From assembly GCA_963926355.1 (NCBI GenBank), contig CAWUWW010000024.1, positions 1 to 56,543 on the forward strand: a stretch of 56,543 nucleotides of DNA, given 5' to 3'. The translations under genes and the position numbers were made by a program. Below, piece by piece: positions 1-8,982 of this stretch. The notes below the pieces were generated by a model. That model saw only the letters and a list, made by a program, of their open reading frames with translations, searched no databases and was not told where the DNA came from. The DNA is from SCGC-AAA076-P13 sp963926355 (lineage in GTDB: Bacteria > Pseudomonadota > Gammaproteobacteria > Magnimaribacterales > D2472). The stretch's first letter is position 1; each line of letters begins with the position of its first letter.

Positions 1-545
<545 letters not shown>

Positions 546-600
546 TATCATGTTTTGTTGATTTTTATAAAAAATCTAAATTATTTTTTCTCGTTTATGA

Positions 601-650
601 ACACCCACACGAGTAACCAAATATTTTTAAAGAACAACCGCCTCTGAGGA
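601..650 (-). promoter_or_regulatory. rRNA leader antitermination signals boxB-boxA-boxC
   Basis: Read on the minus strand, the leader holds a small hairpin CCTC-A-GAGG (about 641-649, boxB-like). It is followed by TTGTTCTTTAAAAATAT (621-637), which matches the boxA element bound by NusB/NusE. Then comes GTGTGGGTGT (601-610), which matches the rrn boxC. The order boxB-boxA-boxC before the mature 16S end is that of E. coli rRNA operons, so processive antitermination of the rRNA transcript is expected. The assignment is from motif similarity only. Confidence 0.8.
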
Positions 651-654
651 CGGA

Positions 655-690
655 CGCGTATTCTACCTAAGTTATTTTCAGATAGATAGC
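655..690 (-). promoter_or_regulatory. Candidate rRNA promoter (-10 TAGAAT with GC-rich discriminator)
   Basis: On the minus strand TAGAAT (about 660-665) is followed by ACGCGTCC. A -10 box with a GC-rich discriminator is the usual look of stringently controlled rRNA promoters. No good -35 box is visible at 16-18 bases (candidates read CTATCT or TATCTA), so the promoter may need an activator or UP element, or lie farther upstream inside ilvC. Confidence 0.35.
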
Positions 691-697
691 CTTTTTA

Positions 698-1741
698 TTA
701 GTTTTTTTCTTTATCTACTAATTTTTGAGAATTTAAGAATTTCATCTTAGATCTAAGTTCTTTACCGACTGTCTCAATTGGGTGAGACTTGGTTGCTTCG
801 CGGTTACTTTTCATGAAAGGACCGCCTGTTCCATCGTTACTTTGTCTACAATCATTTAAGAATTGATCAGCAAAATTACCTGATTGAATGTTTTCTAAGA
901 TACCTTTCATTGCTAGCTTTGTATCACTTGTAATAACTTTTGGTCCGCTCAAGTAATCACCATATTCAGCAGTGTTAGATATAGAATAATGCATATTAGC
1001 TATTCCACCTTCTTGAATTAAGTCTGTTATAAGTTTTGTTTCGTGAAGGCATTCGAAATAAGCCATCTCAGGACTATAACCAGCTTCAACTAAAGTTTCA
1101 TAACCCGCTTTAATAAGAGCGGTTATACCACCACATAGAACTGCTTGCTCTCCAAACAAATCTGTTTCGGTTTCTTCTTTAAATGTAGTCTCTAGAACAC
1201 CGGCTCTTGTCCCACCATTTGCTTTTGCATACGATAAAGCAACATCTTTAGCAGTATAAGGTTTATCTGCTAACGCATCTTCAAAAATAGCTATCAATGA
1301 AGGAACTCCTCCTCCTTGAGAGTAAGTACTTCTTACAGTATGCCCGGGACCTTTAGGCGCAATCATAATTACACTGTTACTAACATCTGGAATAATTTTT
1401 TTAAAATGGACATTAAAGCCATGAGCGAAAGCCAAAATTGCATTGCTTTTTAAATGCTGCTTGATCTCAGTATCATAAATATTTTGCTGGAATTCATCTG
1501 GGGCTAGAATCATCACAAGATCTGCATCTTTTACAGAATTTGAAACAGTATCAACCTTTAATCCAGCTTCCTCTGCCTTGCTTCTTGATGAAGAGCCTTC
1601 TCTTAAACCAACAGTAACTTTAACTCCTGATTCATGGAGGTTGTTGGCATGTGCGTGTCCCTGAGAGCCATACCCAATAATAGAGACATTCATCCCTTGA
1701 ATTATTTCTAGGCTTGCATCGTCTTCATAATAAATTTTCAT
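698..1741 (-). CDS. ilvC: Ketol-acid reductoisomerase, class I (NADP+)
   Basis: Converts acetolactate to dihydroxyisovalerate (and acetohydroxybutyrate to the isoleucine precursor) by Mg-dependent isomerisation and NADPH reduction in the cytosol. The 347-residue protein has the Rossmann motif GYGSQGHAHA at 23-32 and a phosphate-binding loop (R47, S50-S52, R53) typical of NADPH enzymes. It also has AHGFN (106-110), APKGPGH (128-134) and the metal-ligand motif DLFGEQ (D194, E198). Length fits the short class I family (about 330-350). The gene is last of ilvB-ilvH-ilvC; its ATG lies inside the 3' end of ilvH (17-base overlap), so translation is probably coupled. The rRNA leader follows on the same strand with no clear terminator between. 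Confidence 0.97.
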   Translation of the reverse strand: MKIYYEDDASLEIIQGMNVSIIGYGSQGHAHANNLHESGVKVTVGLREGSSSRSKAEEAGLKVDTVSNSVKDADLVMILAPDEFQQNIYDTEIKQHLKSNAILAFAHGFNVHFKKIIPDVSNSVIMIAPKGPGHTVRSTYSQGGGVPSLIAIFEDALADKPYTAKDVALSYAKANGGTRAGVLETTFKEETETDLFGEQAVLCGGITALIKAGYETLVEAGYSPEMAYFECLHETKLITDLIQEGGIANMHYSISNTAEYGDYLSGPKVITSDTKLAMKGILENIQSGNFADQFLNDCRQSNDGTGGPFMKSNREATKSHPIETVGKELRSKMKFLNSQKLVDKEKN

Positions 1742-2054
1742 CTAACAGAACTCCTTTTAAGTATGTTGTTTCTTCATTGCTTACAGCGATAACATCAATA
1801 AGCTTGTTTAGCTGTCTTAGTATTTGTCTCATTAAGGTGTTTGATACCATTGTGTGAATAGTAAGTCTTGAGATTTGATTTGATTCAAATTTAGTATCTA
1901 GCTTATCTTCAATATGCTTGTATGGAGTAAAATCTTCAACGGGATCTACATGAAGGCTTTCAATGTTGTAGCCTCTTTGATGAAATAGACCAACAACCCT
2001 TACCAAGGCGCCTGGTTTATTTTCCATAATTAATATTAGTTTTCTTTTGATCAT
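1725..2054 (-). CDS. ilvH: Acetolactate synthase small (regulatory) subunit, short form
   Basis: Regulatory partner of the large subunit just upstream; in this family an ACT domain binds valine and stimulates the catalytic subunit. The N-terminal ACT fold is plain: MENKPGALVRVVGLFHQRGYNIESL (in two parts, residues 10-34), then the SRLTIHT strand and the RQLNKLIDVIAV segment. At 109 residues it stops soon after the ACT domain. The common IlvH form is about 160 residues with a second, C-terminal domain; this length is nearer E. coli IlvN/IlvM. It overlaps ilvB by 4 bases (ATGA) and ilvC by 17. I keep the name ilvH for its sequence and place in the operon, but ilvN would also be defensible. Confidence 0.88.
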   Translation of the reverse strand: MIKRKLILIMENKPGALVRVVGLFHQRGYNIESLHVDPVEDFTPYKHIEDKLDTKFESNQISRLTIHTMVSNTLMRQILRQLNKLIDVIAVSNEETTYLKGVLLDENLL

Positions 2055-3802
2055 GTTTTTTTATCCTTAGATAGCCACATGTCTTCTAGGCTATTATTAG
2101 CCACTAGCATTGGATAAACATGCTCAGATGGATCAACGTAAATATCAACAAAAACTAATTTATCTTTCATAGCAAAAGCCTTTTCAAGGCCTGCTTTTAA
2201 TTCAGAATTCTTTTCTATTTTTATGCCTACATGACCGTAAGACTCCGCTAATTTAACAAAATCAGGTAAGGAGTTTTGATAAGTACTTTCTGAGTGCCTA
2301 CCTCCATAGTTCATATCCTGCCATTGTTTTACCATTCCAAGAGCTTCATTATTAATATTTATAATCTTTATAGGTAAATTGTATTGCAGGCATGTTGAAA
2401 GCTCCTGAATACACATTTGAATACTCCCCTCTCCTGTAATACAAACAACTTCATCATTCGGGAAAGCAAGTTTTACACCCATAGCAGATGGCAAGCCAAA
2501 CCCCATTGTTCCCAATCCACCAGAATTTATCCACCTTCTAGGCTTATCAAAATGATAGTACTGAGCAGCGAACATCTGATGCTGCCCCACATCAGAAGTA
2601 ATGAATGCCTCACCTTTTGTAATTTGATAAACATGCTGAACAACAGCTTGCGGTAAGATTTGATGACTATCAGACTCATCTTTATATAGGCCGTAATTAA
2701 GCCCATGCAAAGACTTCCATTCTTTGATCTTGTTATGCCAAGGCTTTAAGGCTTCTTTGTCATAATCTTCAGTTCTTTCTTTTAATGTTCTTATAATTGC
2801 TTGCAAGGAATTTTTAACTTGTCCAAAAACTGCAACATTGGCTTCAATAATTTTTGATACAGAGGAATGATCAACATCTAAATGAATAACTTTAGCATTA
2901 GGTGCAAATTTAGATGGTGAGTTTGTAATTCTATCGTCAAATCTTGCTCCAACTGCAATTATTAAATCTGCATTATGCATGGCCATGTTGGCTTGATAAG
3001 TCCCATGCATTCCAAGCATGCCTAAAAAACGATGATGGGTTGCGGGATAAATACCAAGACCCATTAAGGTATTGGTAACAGGAGCATCCATAATTTCATT
3101 TAACTGACTTAGTTCTTCTTCAGCGTTACTCGCGATCGCACCTCCTCCTGCATAAATAACAGGTCGGTTTGATTTTATAATTGCCTCTACTGCCCTTTCA
3201 ACTTGATCTTTATCAGGATTAATCGGTGGGTTGTAGGATCTAATACTCACCTCATCAGGATATTGATAATCAAATAAATTTTCAGGGGCGGTCATGTCCT
3301 TTGGTATATCGATTACTACCGGTCCAGGTCTTCCAGATGTAGCAACATAAAAAGCTTCTTTAATTGTTTTTGGAATCTCTTCTGCGTCAAAGACCGTATA
3401 GCTATGTTTAACAATTGGTCTAGAAACGCCAATCATATCTGTTTCCTGAAATGCGTCTGTCCCAATTAAGTGGCTTGCTACTTGGCATGACAAAACAACC
3501 ATTGGTATTGAATCCATGAAAGCTGTTGCAATTCCTGTAATTGCATTCGTTGCACCTGGTCCAGATGTTACTAAAACAACTCCTGGCTTGCCTGTAGATC
3601 TTGCATAACCATCAGCAGCATGAGTTGCACCCTGTTCATGTCTAACTAGAATATGTTCGACCTTGTCTTGTCTAAAGATAGCATCATATATATGGAGGGC
3701 TGCTCCACCAGGATAGCCAAATATCATCTCCACACCCTCATCATGAAGGGCGTGCATAAGCATGTCAGCACCTGATAATTTCAATTTTTTACCATAAAAC
3801 AA
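2051..3802 (-). CDS. ilvB: Acetolactate synthase large (catalytic) subunit
   Basis: Thiamin-diphosphate enzyme of branched-chain amino acid synthesis that joins two pyruvates to acetolactate. The 583-residue protein shows FGYPGGA near the N terminus, the catalytic-glutamate segment VRHEQGATHAADGYAR, the ligand motif VTSGPGATN and the ThDP/Mg motif GEGS...NN (GEG in place of the more common GDG). Length is normal (about 570-590). The chosen start at 3802 is a TTG; the first in-frame ATG lies at codon 14, inside the conserved LSGADM segment, so a non-ATG start is likely. No strong ribosome binding site is visible. It heads ilvB-ilvH-ilvC and needs thiamin, which matters because a TPP-controlled thiamin uptake operon lies at the other end of the window. 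Confidence 0.95.
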   Translation of the reverse strand: MFYGKKLKLSGADMLMHALHDEGVEMIFGYPGGAALHIYDAIFRQDKVEHILVRHEQGATHAADGYARSTGKPGVVLVTSGPGATNAITGIATAFMDSIPMVVLSCQVASHLIGTDAFQETDMIGVSRPIVKHSYTVFDAEEIPKTIKEAFYVATSGRPGPVVIDIPKDMTAPENLFDYQYPDEVSIRSYNPPINPDKDQVERAVEAIIKSNRPVIYAGGGAIASNAEEELSQLNEIMDAPVTNTLMGLGIYPATHHRFLGMLGMHGTYQANMAMHNADLIIAVGARFDDRITNSPSKFAPNAKVIHLDVDHSSVSKIIEANVAVFGQVKNSLQAIIRTLKERTEDYDKEALKPWHNKIKEWKSLHGLNYGLYKDESDSHQILPQAVVQHVYQITKGEAFITSDVGQHQMFAAQYYHFDKPRRWINSGGLGTMGFGLPSAMGVKLAFPNDEVVCITGEGSIQMCIQELSTCLQYNLPIKIININNEALGMVKQWQDMNYGGRHSESTYQNSLPDFVKLAESYGHVGIKIEKNSELKAGLEKAFAMKDKLVFVDIYVDPSEHVYPMLVANNSLEDMWLSKDKKT

Positions 3803-3831
3803 ATAAGAGTAGGGTTTATATTATTTTATAG

Positions 3832-3863
3832 GTAAAAAAACAAGGTTTTCTTGGTTTTTTTAT
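3832..3863 (-). terminator. Weak hairpin terminator candidate after rluD
   Basis: Between rluD and ilvB the minus strand reads CAAG-AAAAC-CTTG flanked by A-runs and followed by seven T. The stem has only four strong pairs plus bulged A/T pairs, so it would be weak. It could separate rluD transcription from the ilv operon. No other good hairpin lies in this 68-base gap. Confidence 0.35.
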
Positions 3864-3870
3864 ATTTTGA

Positions 3871-4806
3871 TTATGTATATTTATTTATATCAGATACTAG
3901 ACTTTCCATATCATCGGGCATTGAGATTTCAAATGAAAGCTCCTCTCCTGTTTTGTCGCATGCAAATGAAAGAAGTCTTGCGTGAAGAGCTTGCCTTGGA
4001 AAGGCTCTTATAATATCTATGAGCTCAACCGGGCTTCCTTTGGCAATGGTTTTACCGGCATCATAAGTTCGATCTCCAATAATTGGCAGTTTCTTTGAAG
4101 ATAAATGAACTCTGATTTGATGAGTTCTGCCTGTTTCGATAGTAATGTCTAGGACCGAATAATTTCCTATTTTCTCTTTTAACTTAACAAATGTTAACGC
4201 CTCCTTTCCGTCAAGCCTTATACACATTTTTGTCCTATTATTTTTATCTCTCCCTATTGGAGCATCTATTGGGAAGCTGCCAATCGTTGAGCCTGAAACA
4301 ATAGCTGTATATTTCTTAGTAACTCTTCTTTCCTGCATTTCATTAATAAAATAATTACGAAACTGGTCATTCCTTGCAATAAGTAAGACCCCTGAAGTGC
4401 CTTTATCAAGCCTATGAACTATTCCACTCCTTGGAAGGTTTGCTAATTCAGGAAATTGATTAATAAGTCCGTTTGCCAAGGTTCCATCAAAACAACCAGA
4501 GCCTGGATGCATGACAAGGCCGGCGGGCTTATCAATGATAATAAAATCTTCTGTTTCATGAAAAATACCAAATGATATGTCTTGGGCATCCCAAGATACT
4601 TTTCTTTCTTCTATTGGGTTTATTTCAATCTCATCATCCTCTTGTACTGATTCTTTTGGCTGCCCTAAGTCTCCATTTACCAATATCCGACCATCAATAA
4701 TCCATTTCTTTATCTGGGTCCTGGAAAAATCTGAAAATAATTCAGCCGAAGCCTTATCAAGTCTTTGGCCTGCTAATTCAATTGGAACTTTTTTTATTGT
4801 TATCAT
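3871..4806 (-). CDS. rluD: 23S rRNA pseudouridine synthase (RluD-type)
   Basis: Isomerises uridines of helix 69 of 23S rRNA to pseudouridine during large-subunit assembly. The 311-residue protein has an N-terminal S4 RNA-binding domain (about 12-60), then the RluA-family catalytic domain with IDKPAGLVMHPG (91-102), the catalytic motif HRLDKGTSG (131-139, catalytic D134) and GRTHQIRVH. Length is close to the RluD norm (about 320). It is divergent from bamD, the same arrangement as E. coli rluD/yfiO, which supports RluD rather than RluA or RluC. Confidence 0.93.
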   Translation of the reverse strand: MITIKKVPIELAGQRLDKASAELFSDFSRTQIKKWIIDGRILVNGDLGQPKESVQEDDEIEINPIEERKVSWDAQDISFGIFHETEDFIIIDKPAGLVMHPGSGCFDGTLANGLINQFPELANLPRSGIVHRLDKGTSGVLLIARNDQFRNYFINEMQERRVTKKYTAIVSGSTIGSFPIDAPIGRDKNNRTKMCIRLDGKEALTFVKLKEKIGNYSVLDITIETGRTHQIRVHLSSKKLPIIGDRTYDAGKTIAKGSPVELIDIIRAFPRQALHARLLSFACDKTGEELSFEISMPDDMESLVSDINKYT

Positions 4807-4886
4807 GTGAACTTTTTTAAAAAAAAATAATCTAAATAGATGTTTTAAGGGTTAAGTTGCAATAATGTAGGTAAAATAGTGAAATT

Positions 4887-5708
4887 ATGAAACATAGTAA
4901 ACAAATTTTAAAATTATTATTAGTAATGCCTATTGTAGCTACTTTATTGATTGGTTGTAATTCTGATGGGCCTGAAATAGAAGAGCCTGAAAAAATATAT
5001 TACGATCAAGCTCAAAGAAGAATATCTTCTGGTAATTACTTCGGAGCAATTGAGGCCCTGGAGGCCATTGAATCAAGATATCCTTTTGGAAAATATGCTG
5101 AGCAAGCTCAGGTCGATCTCATTTACGCTCACTTCATGAATACAGAGACTGAAGCGGCACATTCAGCAGCAGAAAAATTTATTAGACTTCATCCCAGACA
5201 TCCAAATATTGACTATGCCTATTTTATGAAGGGTCTGTCCAGTTACACTAGAGATAACAGCTTTATTTCTAGACTTACAGACACTGACTTATCAAATAGA
5301 GATATTTCTGGAGCAAAAGAATCTTTTTCTGAGATTTCAGAGTTCTTAACTAGATTTCCTGATAGCCAGTATGCCCCTTATGCGAAACAAAGAAACGTTT
5401 ATTTAAGAAATATGATCGCACGAAATGAATTAGCTGCTGCTGATTATTACCTTAGTGTTAACGCTCATGTAGCAGCAATAAGAAGAGCTAATTATGTTAT
5501 TGAAAATATTCCTAATTCAAGCGAAAACTTCAGAGCATTAAAAATATTAGAAACATCATATCAGGAACTTGGATATTCAGAACTTCTTGATGATGTTATT
5601 AAAATTATCTCTCTAAATTATTCTGATCGAGAATCTCAAGGTGATAATGCAACAAATGATTGGTCTTGGAATTTCTTAAAAAGCATTAAGCCAGATTCGA
5701 GTGACTAA
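4887..5708 (+). CDS. bamD: Outer membrane assembly factor BamD, lipoprotein
   Basis: Essential partner of BamA in inserting beta-barrel proteins into the outer membrane. Residues 1-24 form a lipoprotein signal ending in the lipobox L-I-G-C (C24). The mature part is helical with TPR-like repeats, for example YDQAQRRISSGNYFGAIEALE and AADYYLSVNAHVAAIRRA, as expected of BamD. Length (273) is slightly above E. coli BamD (245). The gene is divergent from rluD and followed after 4 bases by a PP0621-like gene, a neighbourhood I recall from Pseudomonas. The window encodes at least four clients: TolC and the two TonB receptors directly, and LptD indirectly through LptE. Confidence 0.93.
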   Translation: MKHSKQILKLLLVMPIVATLLIGCNSDGPEIEEPEKIYYDQAQRRISSGNYFGAIEALEAIESRYPFGKYAEQAQVDLIYAHFMNTETEAAHSAAEKFIRLHPRHPNIDYAYFMKGLSSYTRDNSFISRLTDTDLSNRDISGAKESFSEISEFLTRFPDSQYAPYAKQRNVYLRNMIARNELAAADYYLSVNAHVAAIRRANYVIENIPNSSENFRALKILETSYQELGYSELLDDVIKIISLNYSDRESQGDNATNDWSWNFLKSIKPDSSD

Positions 5709-5712
5709 CTAA

Positions 5713-5928
5713 ATGCTCTTTTTAAAATTATTTCCTTTATTAATAATTTTTATAATTTTTATATTAGTAGCGGTTGCTAGGTTATATATTCGATCGCTGA
5801 TATCTCCTAAAGAAAAAAAACTTGACCAAATGATTGCCTGCTCTAAATGCGGAACTCAAGTGCATGAATCTCTTGTCTTAAAGAAATATGGTGCAAGTTA
5901 TTGTTCTAAAAAGTGCTCTAGTATTTAA
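5713..5928 (+). CDS. PP0621-like small membrane protein with zinc ribbon
   Basis: A 71-residue protein with one N-terminal membrane helix (about 4-27) and a short C-terminal zinc-ribbon-like module with C43-x2-C46 and C64-x3-C68. This pattern (helix, then CxxCG ... YCSxxC) fits the PP0621 family of unknown function, which I recall next to bamD in pseudomonads. It starts 4 bases after bamD and is probably co-transcribed. Its 3' end overlaps the convergent RND transporter gene by 11 bases. Function is unknown; the four cysteines suggest metal binding. Confidence 0.75.
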   Translation: MLFLKLFPLLIIFIIFILVAVARLYIRSLISPKEKKLDQMIACSKCGTQVHESLVLKKYGASYCSKKCSSI

Positions 5929-8900
5929 TTTTTTTCATAATCATAAACATAGCTGGTATATAGAGCAGAGCTGTCATAGTTGCACCTAAAACGCCAATAC
6001 TCATTCCCCAGGCGAGAGGCCTAAAGAAAACACTAGTAAACATTAAGGGAACGAAGCCTCCAAGAGTTGTAAGTGAGGTAGTTATAATATGTCTAGTTGA
6101 CCTGATAACAACCTCTACTATTTCAGCCTTTGAGGTTGATTTTTTTTCTACCTCTTCTTTTATATGAGACAGCACGATAATAGAGTCATTAATTGATAAG
6201 CCAATTAATCCTACAGCTCCCACTGATGCGATAAAACCAAAATTCTGCTGACCAACGAATAATCCTAAGAAAGAAAGCCCCATTGACAGGATGGCAACAG
6301 ATAAAATAAGCCCGGTTTCTCTAAATGAATTTAGAGCAAAGACTAGACCAATAATTATTAATATCAAAAATACAAAAGTAGAGGAAAGTAAAGAAGCTTG
6401 AGATTCATTCCTAGATTCTGCCTCACCAGCTTGTTTTAAGGTAAATCCTATAGGCAAGTTTGATTCGAATTCTTTAATTCTATCTTTCACAAAATTCTCT
6501 GTAGACGTAGTAAGTGAGCCAGTCCAAACCCATCCCTCAATATTATTTACCCTTTTGCCATCCAACCTTGTGATAGTTGAAATTTTATTAACCAATGAGG
6601 TTTTTCCAAAGCTATCTAGATATTCTACCCCCCCTCTTGAAGGGATGGTTAAAAACCCAGTATTACCAGTTATATTTTTAGAGTTTGTTATCCCTTTGAG
6701 CCTAATTGGAATCTCTTTATTAGAATCCAGCATTGTTCCTACTATTATCCCATTATTTGCAGCGTATAACTCTCCCACCAAAACACTGGCATCTCTTCCT
6801 GATAGAGAAATGCTTGAACTATCTAGCTCAAACTCAATATTTGTATTTGATTGCGAGGAGTCTGATATTGTTGCGCTGATTCCAGGAGCATTATTGATAA
6901 TGAGCTCAAGCTCCTCACCTAACTGCAGTAATACATCAGGGTCATCACCAAAAATTTTATAGCTAATATCAGAAAATACAGGAGGTCCTGAAAAAAAACT
7001 ATCAACAATAATTATAATATCTGGATTTTTTGAAACCAGCCTCCTCGAAAGTTCAGGTAGATTTTTTACCATTTGGTTGAAGTCTTTAGCATAAAAAATA
7101 GATTGAGCAACGTTATTGGAACCTTGTTTTTCTTCACCCCCCACTACATTCATCAATACCCTAGGCATTCTTCTACCAATAAACCAATAGTCCTTTTCTA
7201 TCTCTATTAGATTACTGTCTATTAATTGCTGTCTTATTAACTTTGCCTTTTCTAAGGTTTGTGAGGAAGAAGCATTTGATGGCAATTCTATATTTACCCT
7301 AAACATGTCTCTGTCTTGTGTAGGGAAAAAATCTTTGGGCAGTGTGCTAAAAAGCATAAATCCTAAAACTGGGAATGTTATTGAAATAAGAATTGCTCTT
7401 CTGGGTATTGCGAAAGCCCAAGTTAGGAATTTCCTGTATTTATTAAGAATCTTCTCATTTCTATAGCCTTCTTTGGCGATATCAACATTCTGAAAGTAGG
7501 GTATTTTTTCCATATAGCTCATCAGCACAGGAACCATTAAGAGTGCTAAAACCAGGGAAGATATAATTGACATAATTACAGTAATAGCAAGGCCGCCAAC
7601 AAACTCAATACTTGAGCCCTCTCCTGTCACAATAGGAAGGAAGGAAAATACGGTAGTGCCGGTAGCTGCTGCCAATGGCGTTATGAGATGTTTTAAAGTC
7701 TCAGAAATTGCATCATTTATAGGCAGGCCTAATGACCTTCTATACTTGTAATCCTCTACAACAATAATGCCGTTATCAATCAATAAACCTAAAGCAATAA
7801 TAATTCCTGTAATTGACGTTTGGTGTAAAGGCAAGCCAATAAATCTACATCCCACTAACACCAGGCAAACAGAAAAAGGAAGAATTAACGTTACAATTAA
7901 TGCAGACCTTGGCCCTAAGAAAAATAAACTTAAGCCTAAGACAAAGAATATAGCTAATGAAAAACTTTTAATAAGCTCATTAAACTTTTTCGAAGTATAT
8001 GCAGACTCATCGTAAATAAGGTCTATTGAAATCTCTTCGGGAATGGTTGATCTCATCTCATCAACAACCAATGTCGCCCTGCCAACAAAATCATGCACCC
8101 TTTGAGACATTGCCCCTGTTGCAGCTACCGATACAACAACTTGCCCGTTATATAAAAAAATGTCTTCGATTGGAGAAACTGGTTTTTTTGATATCTCTGC
8201 AATATCTTTTAATTGGATTATTTCTGCCTCATTAATAACCTTTATTGGTATTTCTGAAATCTTTTGAATACTTTGAATATTATCTTTTAGCCTAATTAAG
8301 AATTCTGAGTTTACATCTGATGAAACTCCAACAGGTTTTTTGCTATCCAAGGACTGTATTGCTCTTGAAATATCTTGATAGGTGAGTCCTAAAGATGACA
8401 TCTTTGCTGAGTTTACTTCGATTAGCACTTCTTCCTCTGCAGCTCCATAAATAGCCGTTCCATGAGACTGTCCTATTGAACTTAACTTTCTCTTTAATTG
8501 ATCTGCTAGTCTAGACATCATGATTAAAGGTGTCTCACCTTCACCATTCCAAGATATAGCATATTGAACCGTTATAGGGGGTCCACTGCTTCTGTCAAGA
8601 AGTATGGTTGCTCCAGGAGGAGCTCTAATTTGATCTAGCTTATCTTGAACTTTCGACCATGTTTGCTCTATAAGCTCTGGATTTACACTTTGCTCAAATT
8701 CAACAACAACAGTTGCGAAACCTTGGGATATGATCGACTCTAGCTCTAAAATTTCTTCAACTTCTCTTAACTTTACTTCTAGGTCATTTATTACTTGGGT
8801 CTCAATTCTTTCAGGTGATGCGCCTGGATAAAAAACTCTAACGCCTCCCCATCTTTGAGCTAACTCTGGATTTTCTTGAATAGGCACAGATAAAACTGAA

Positions 8901-8980
8901 GAAATTCCCGCTAGAAGAATAAAAGAGAGAGTTAGAAATAATATTCTAGGTCTTTCTATGAAAAGAGTTATAAATTTCAT
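5918..8980 (-). CDS. RND-family multidrug efflux transporter, inner-membrane pump
   Basis: Proton-driven AcrB-type exporter of the tripartite efflux family. The 1020 residues give a first helix (about 11-30), a large periplasmic loop, a central helix block from about 340, a second periplasmic loop and a C-terminal helix block, the duplicated 12-helix RND layout. In helix 4 the motif reads IDNGIIVVED (401-410), so the AcrB Asp-Asp pair is Asp402-Asn403. The helix 10 motif reads LSINDSIIVL, without the AcrB lysine. It lies 2 bases after the adaptor gene and is clearly in its operon. The outer-membrane channel is not here; tolC at 43.6 kb carries the same operator. Substrate cannot be told from sequence. 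Confidence 0.92.
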   Translation of the reverse strand: MKFITLFIERPRILFLTLSFILLAGISSVLSVPIQENPELAQRWGGVRVFYPGASPERIETQVINDLEVKLREVEEILELESIISQGFATVVVEFEQSVNPELIEQTWSKVQDKLDQIRAPPGATILLDRSSGPPITVQYAISWNGEGETPLIMMSRLADQLKRKLSSIGQSHGTAIYGAAEEEVLIEVNSAKMSSLGLTYQDISRAIQSLDSKKPVGVSSDVNSEFLIRLKDNIQSIQKISEIPIKVINEAEIIQLKDIAEISKKPVSPIEDIFLYNGQVVVSVAATGAMSQRVHDFVGRATLVVDEMRSTIPEEISIDLIYDESAYTSKKFNELIKSFSLAIFFVLGLSLFFLGPRSALIVTLILPFSVCLVLVGCRFIGLPLHQTSITGIIIALGLLIDNGIIVVEDYKYRRSLGLPINDAISETLKHLITPLAAATGTTVFSFLPIVTGEGSSIEFVGGLAITVIMSIISSLVLALLMVPVLMSYMEKIPYFQNVDIAKEGYRNEKILNKYRKFLTWAFAIPRRAILISITFPVLGFMLFSTLPKDFFPTQDRDMFRVNIELPSNASSSQTLEKAKLIRQQLIDSNLIEIEKDYWFIGRRMPRVLMNVVGGEEKQGSNNVAQSIFYAKDFNQMVKNLPELSRRLVSKNPDIIIIVDSFFSGPPVFSDISYKIFGDDPDVLLQLGEELELIINNAPGISATISDSSQSNTNIEFELDSSSISLSGRDASVLVGELYAANNGIIVGTMLDSNKEIPIRLKGITNSKNITGNTGFLTIPSRGGVEYLDSFGKTSLVNKISTITRLDGKRVNNIEGWVWTGSLTTSTENFVKDRIKEFESNLPIGFTLKQAGEAESRNESQASLLSSTFVFLILIIIGLVFALNSFRETGLILSVAILSMGLSFLGLFVGQQNFGFIASVGAVGLIGLSINDSIIVLSHIKEEVEKKSTSKAEIVEVVIRSTRHIITTSLTTLGGFVPLMFTSVFFRPLAWGMSIGVLGATMTALLYIPAMFMIMKKIKY

Positions 8981-8982
8981 TA

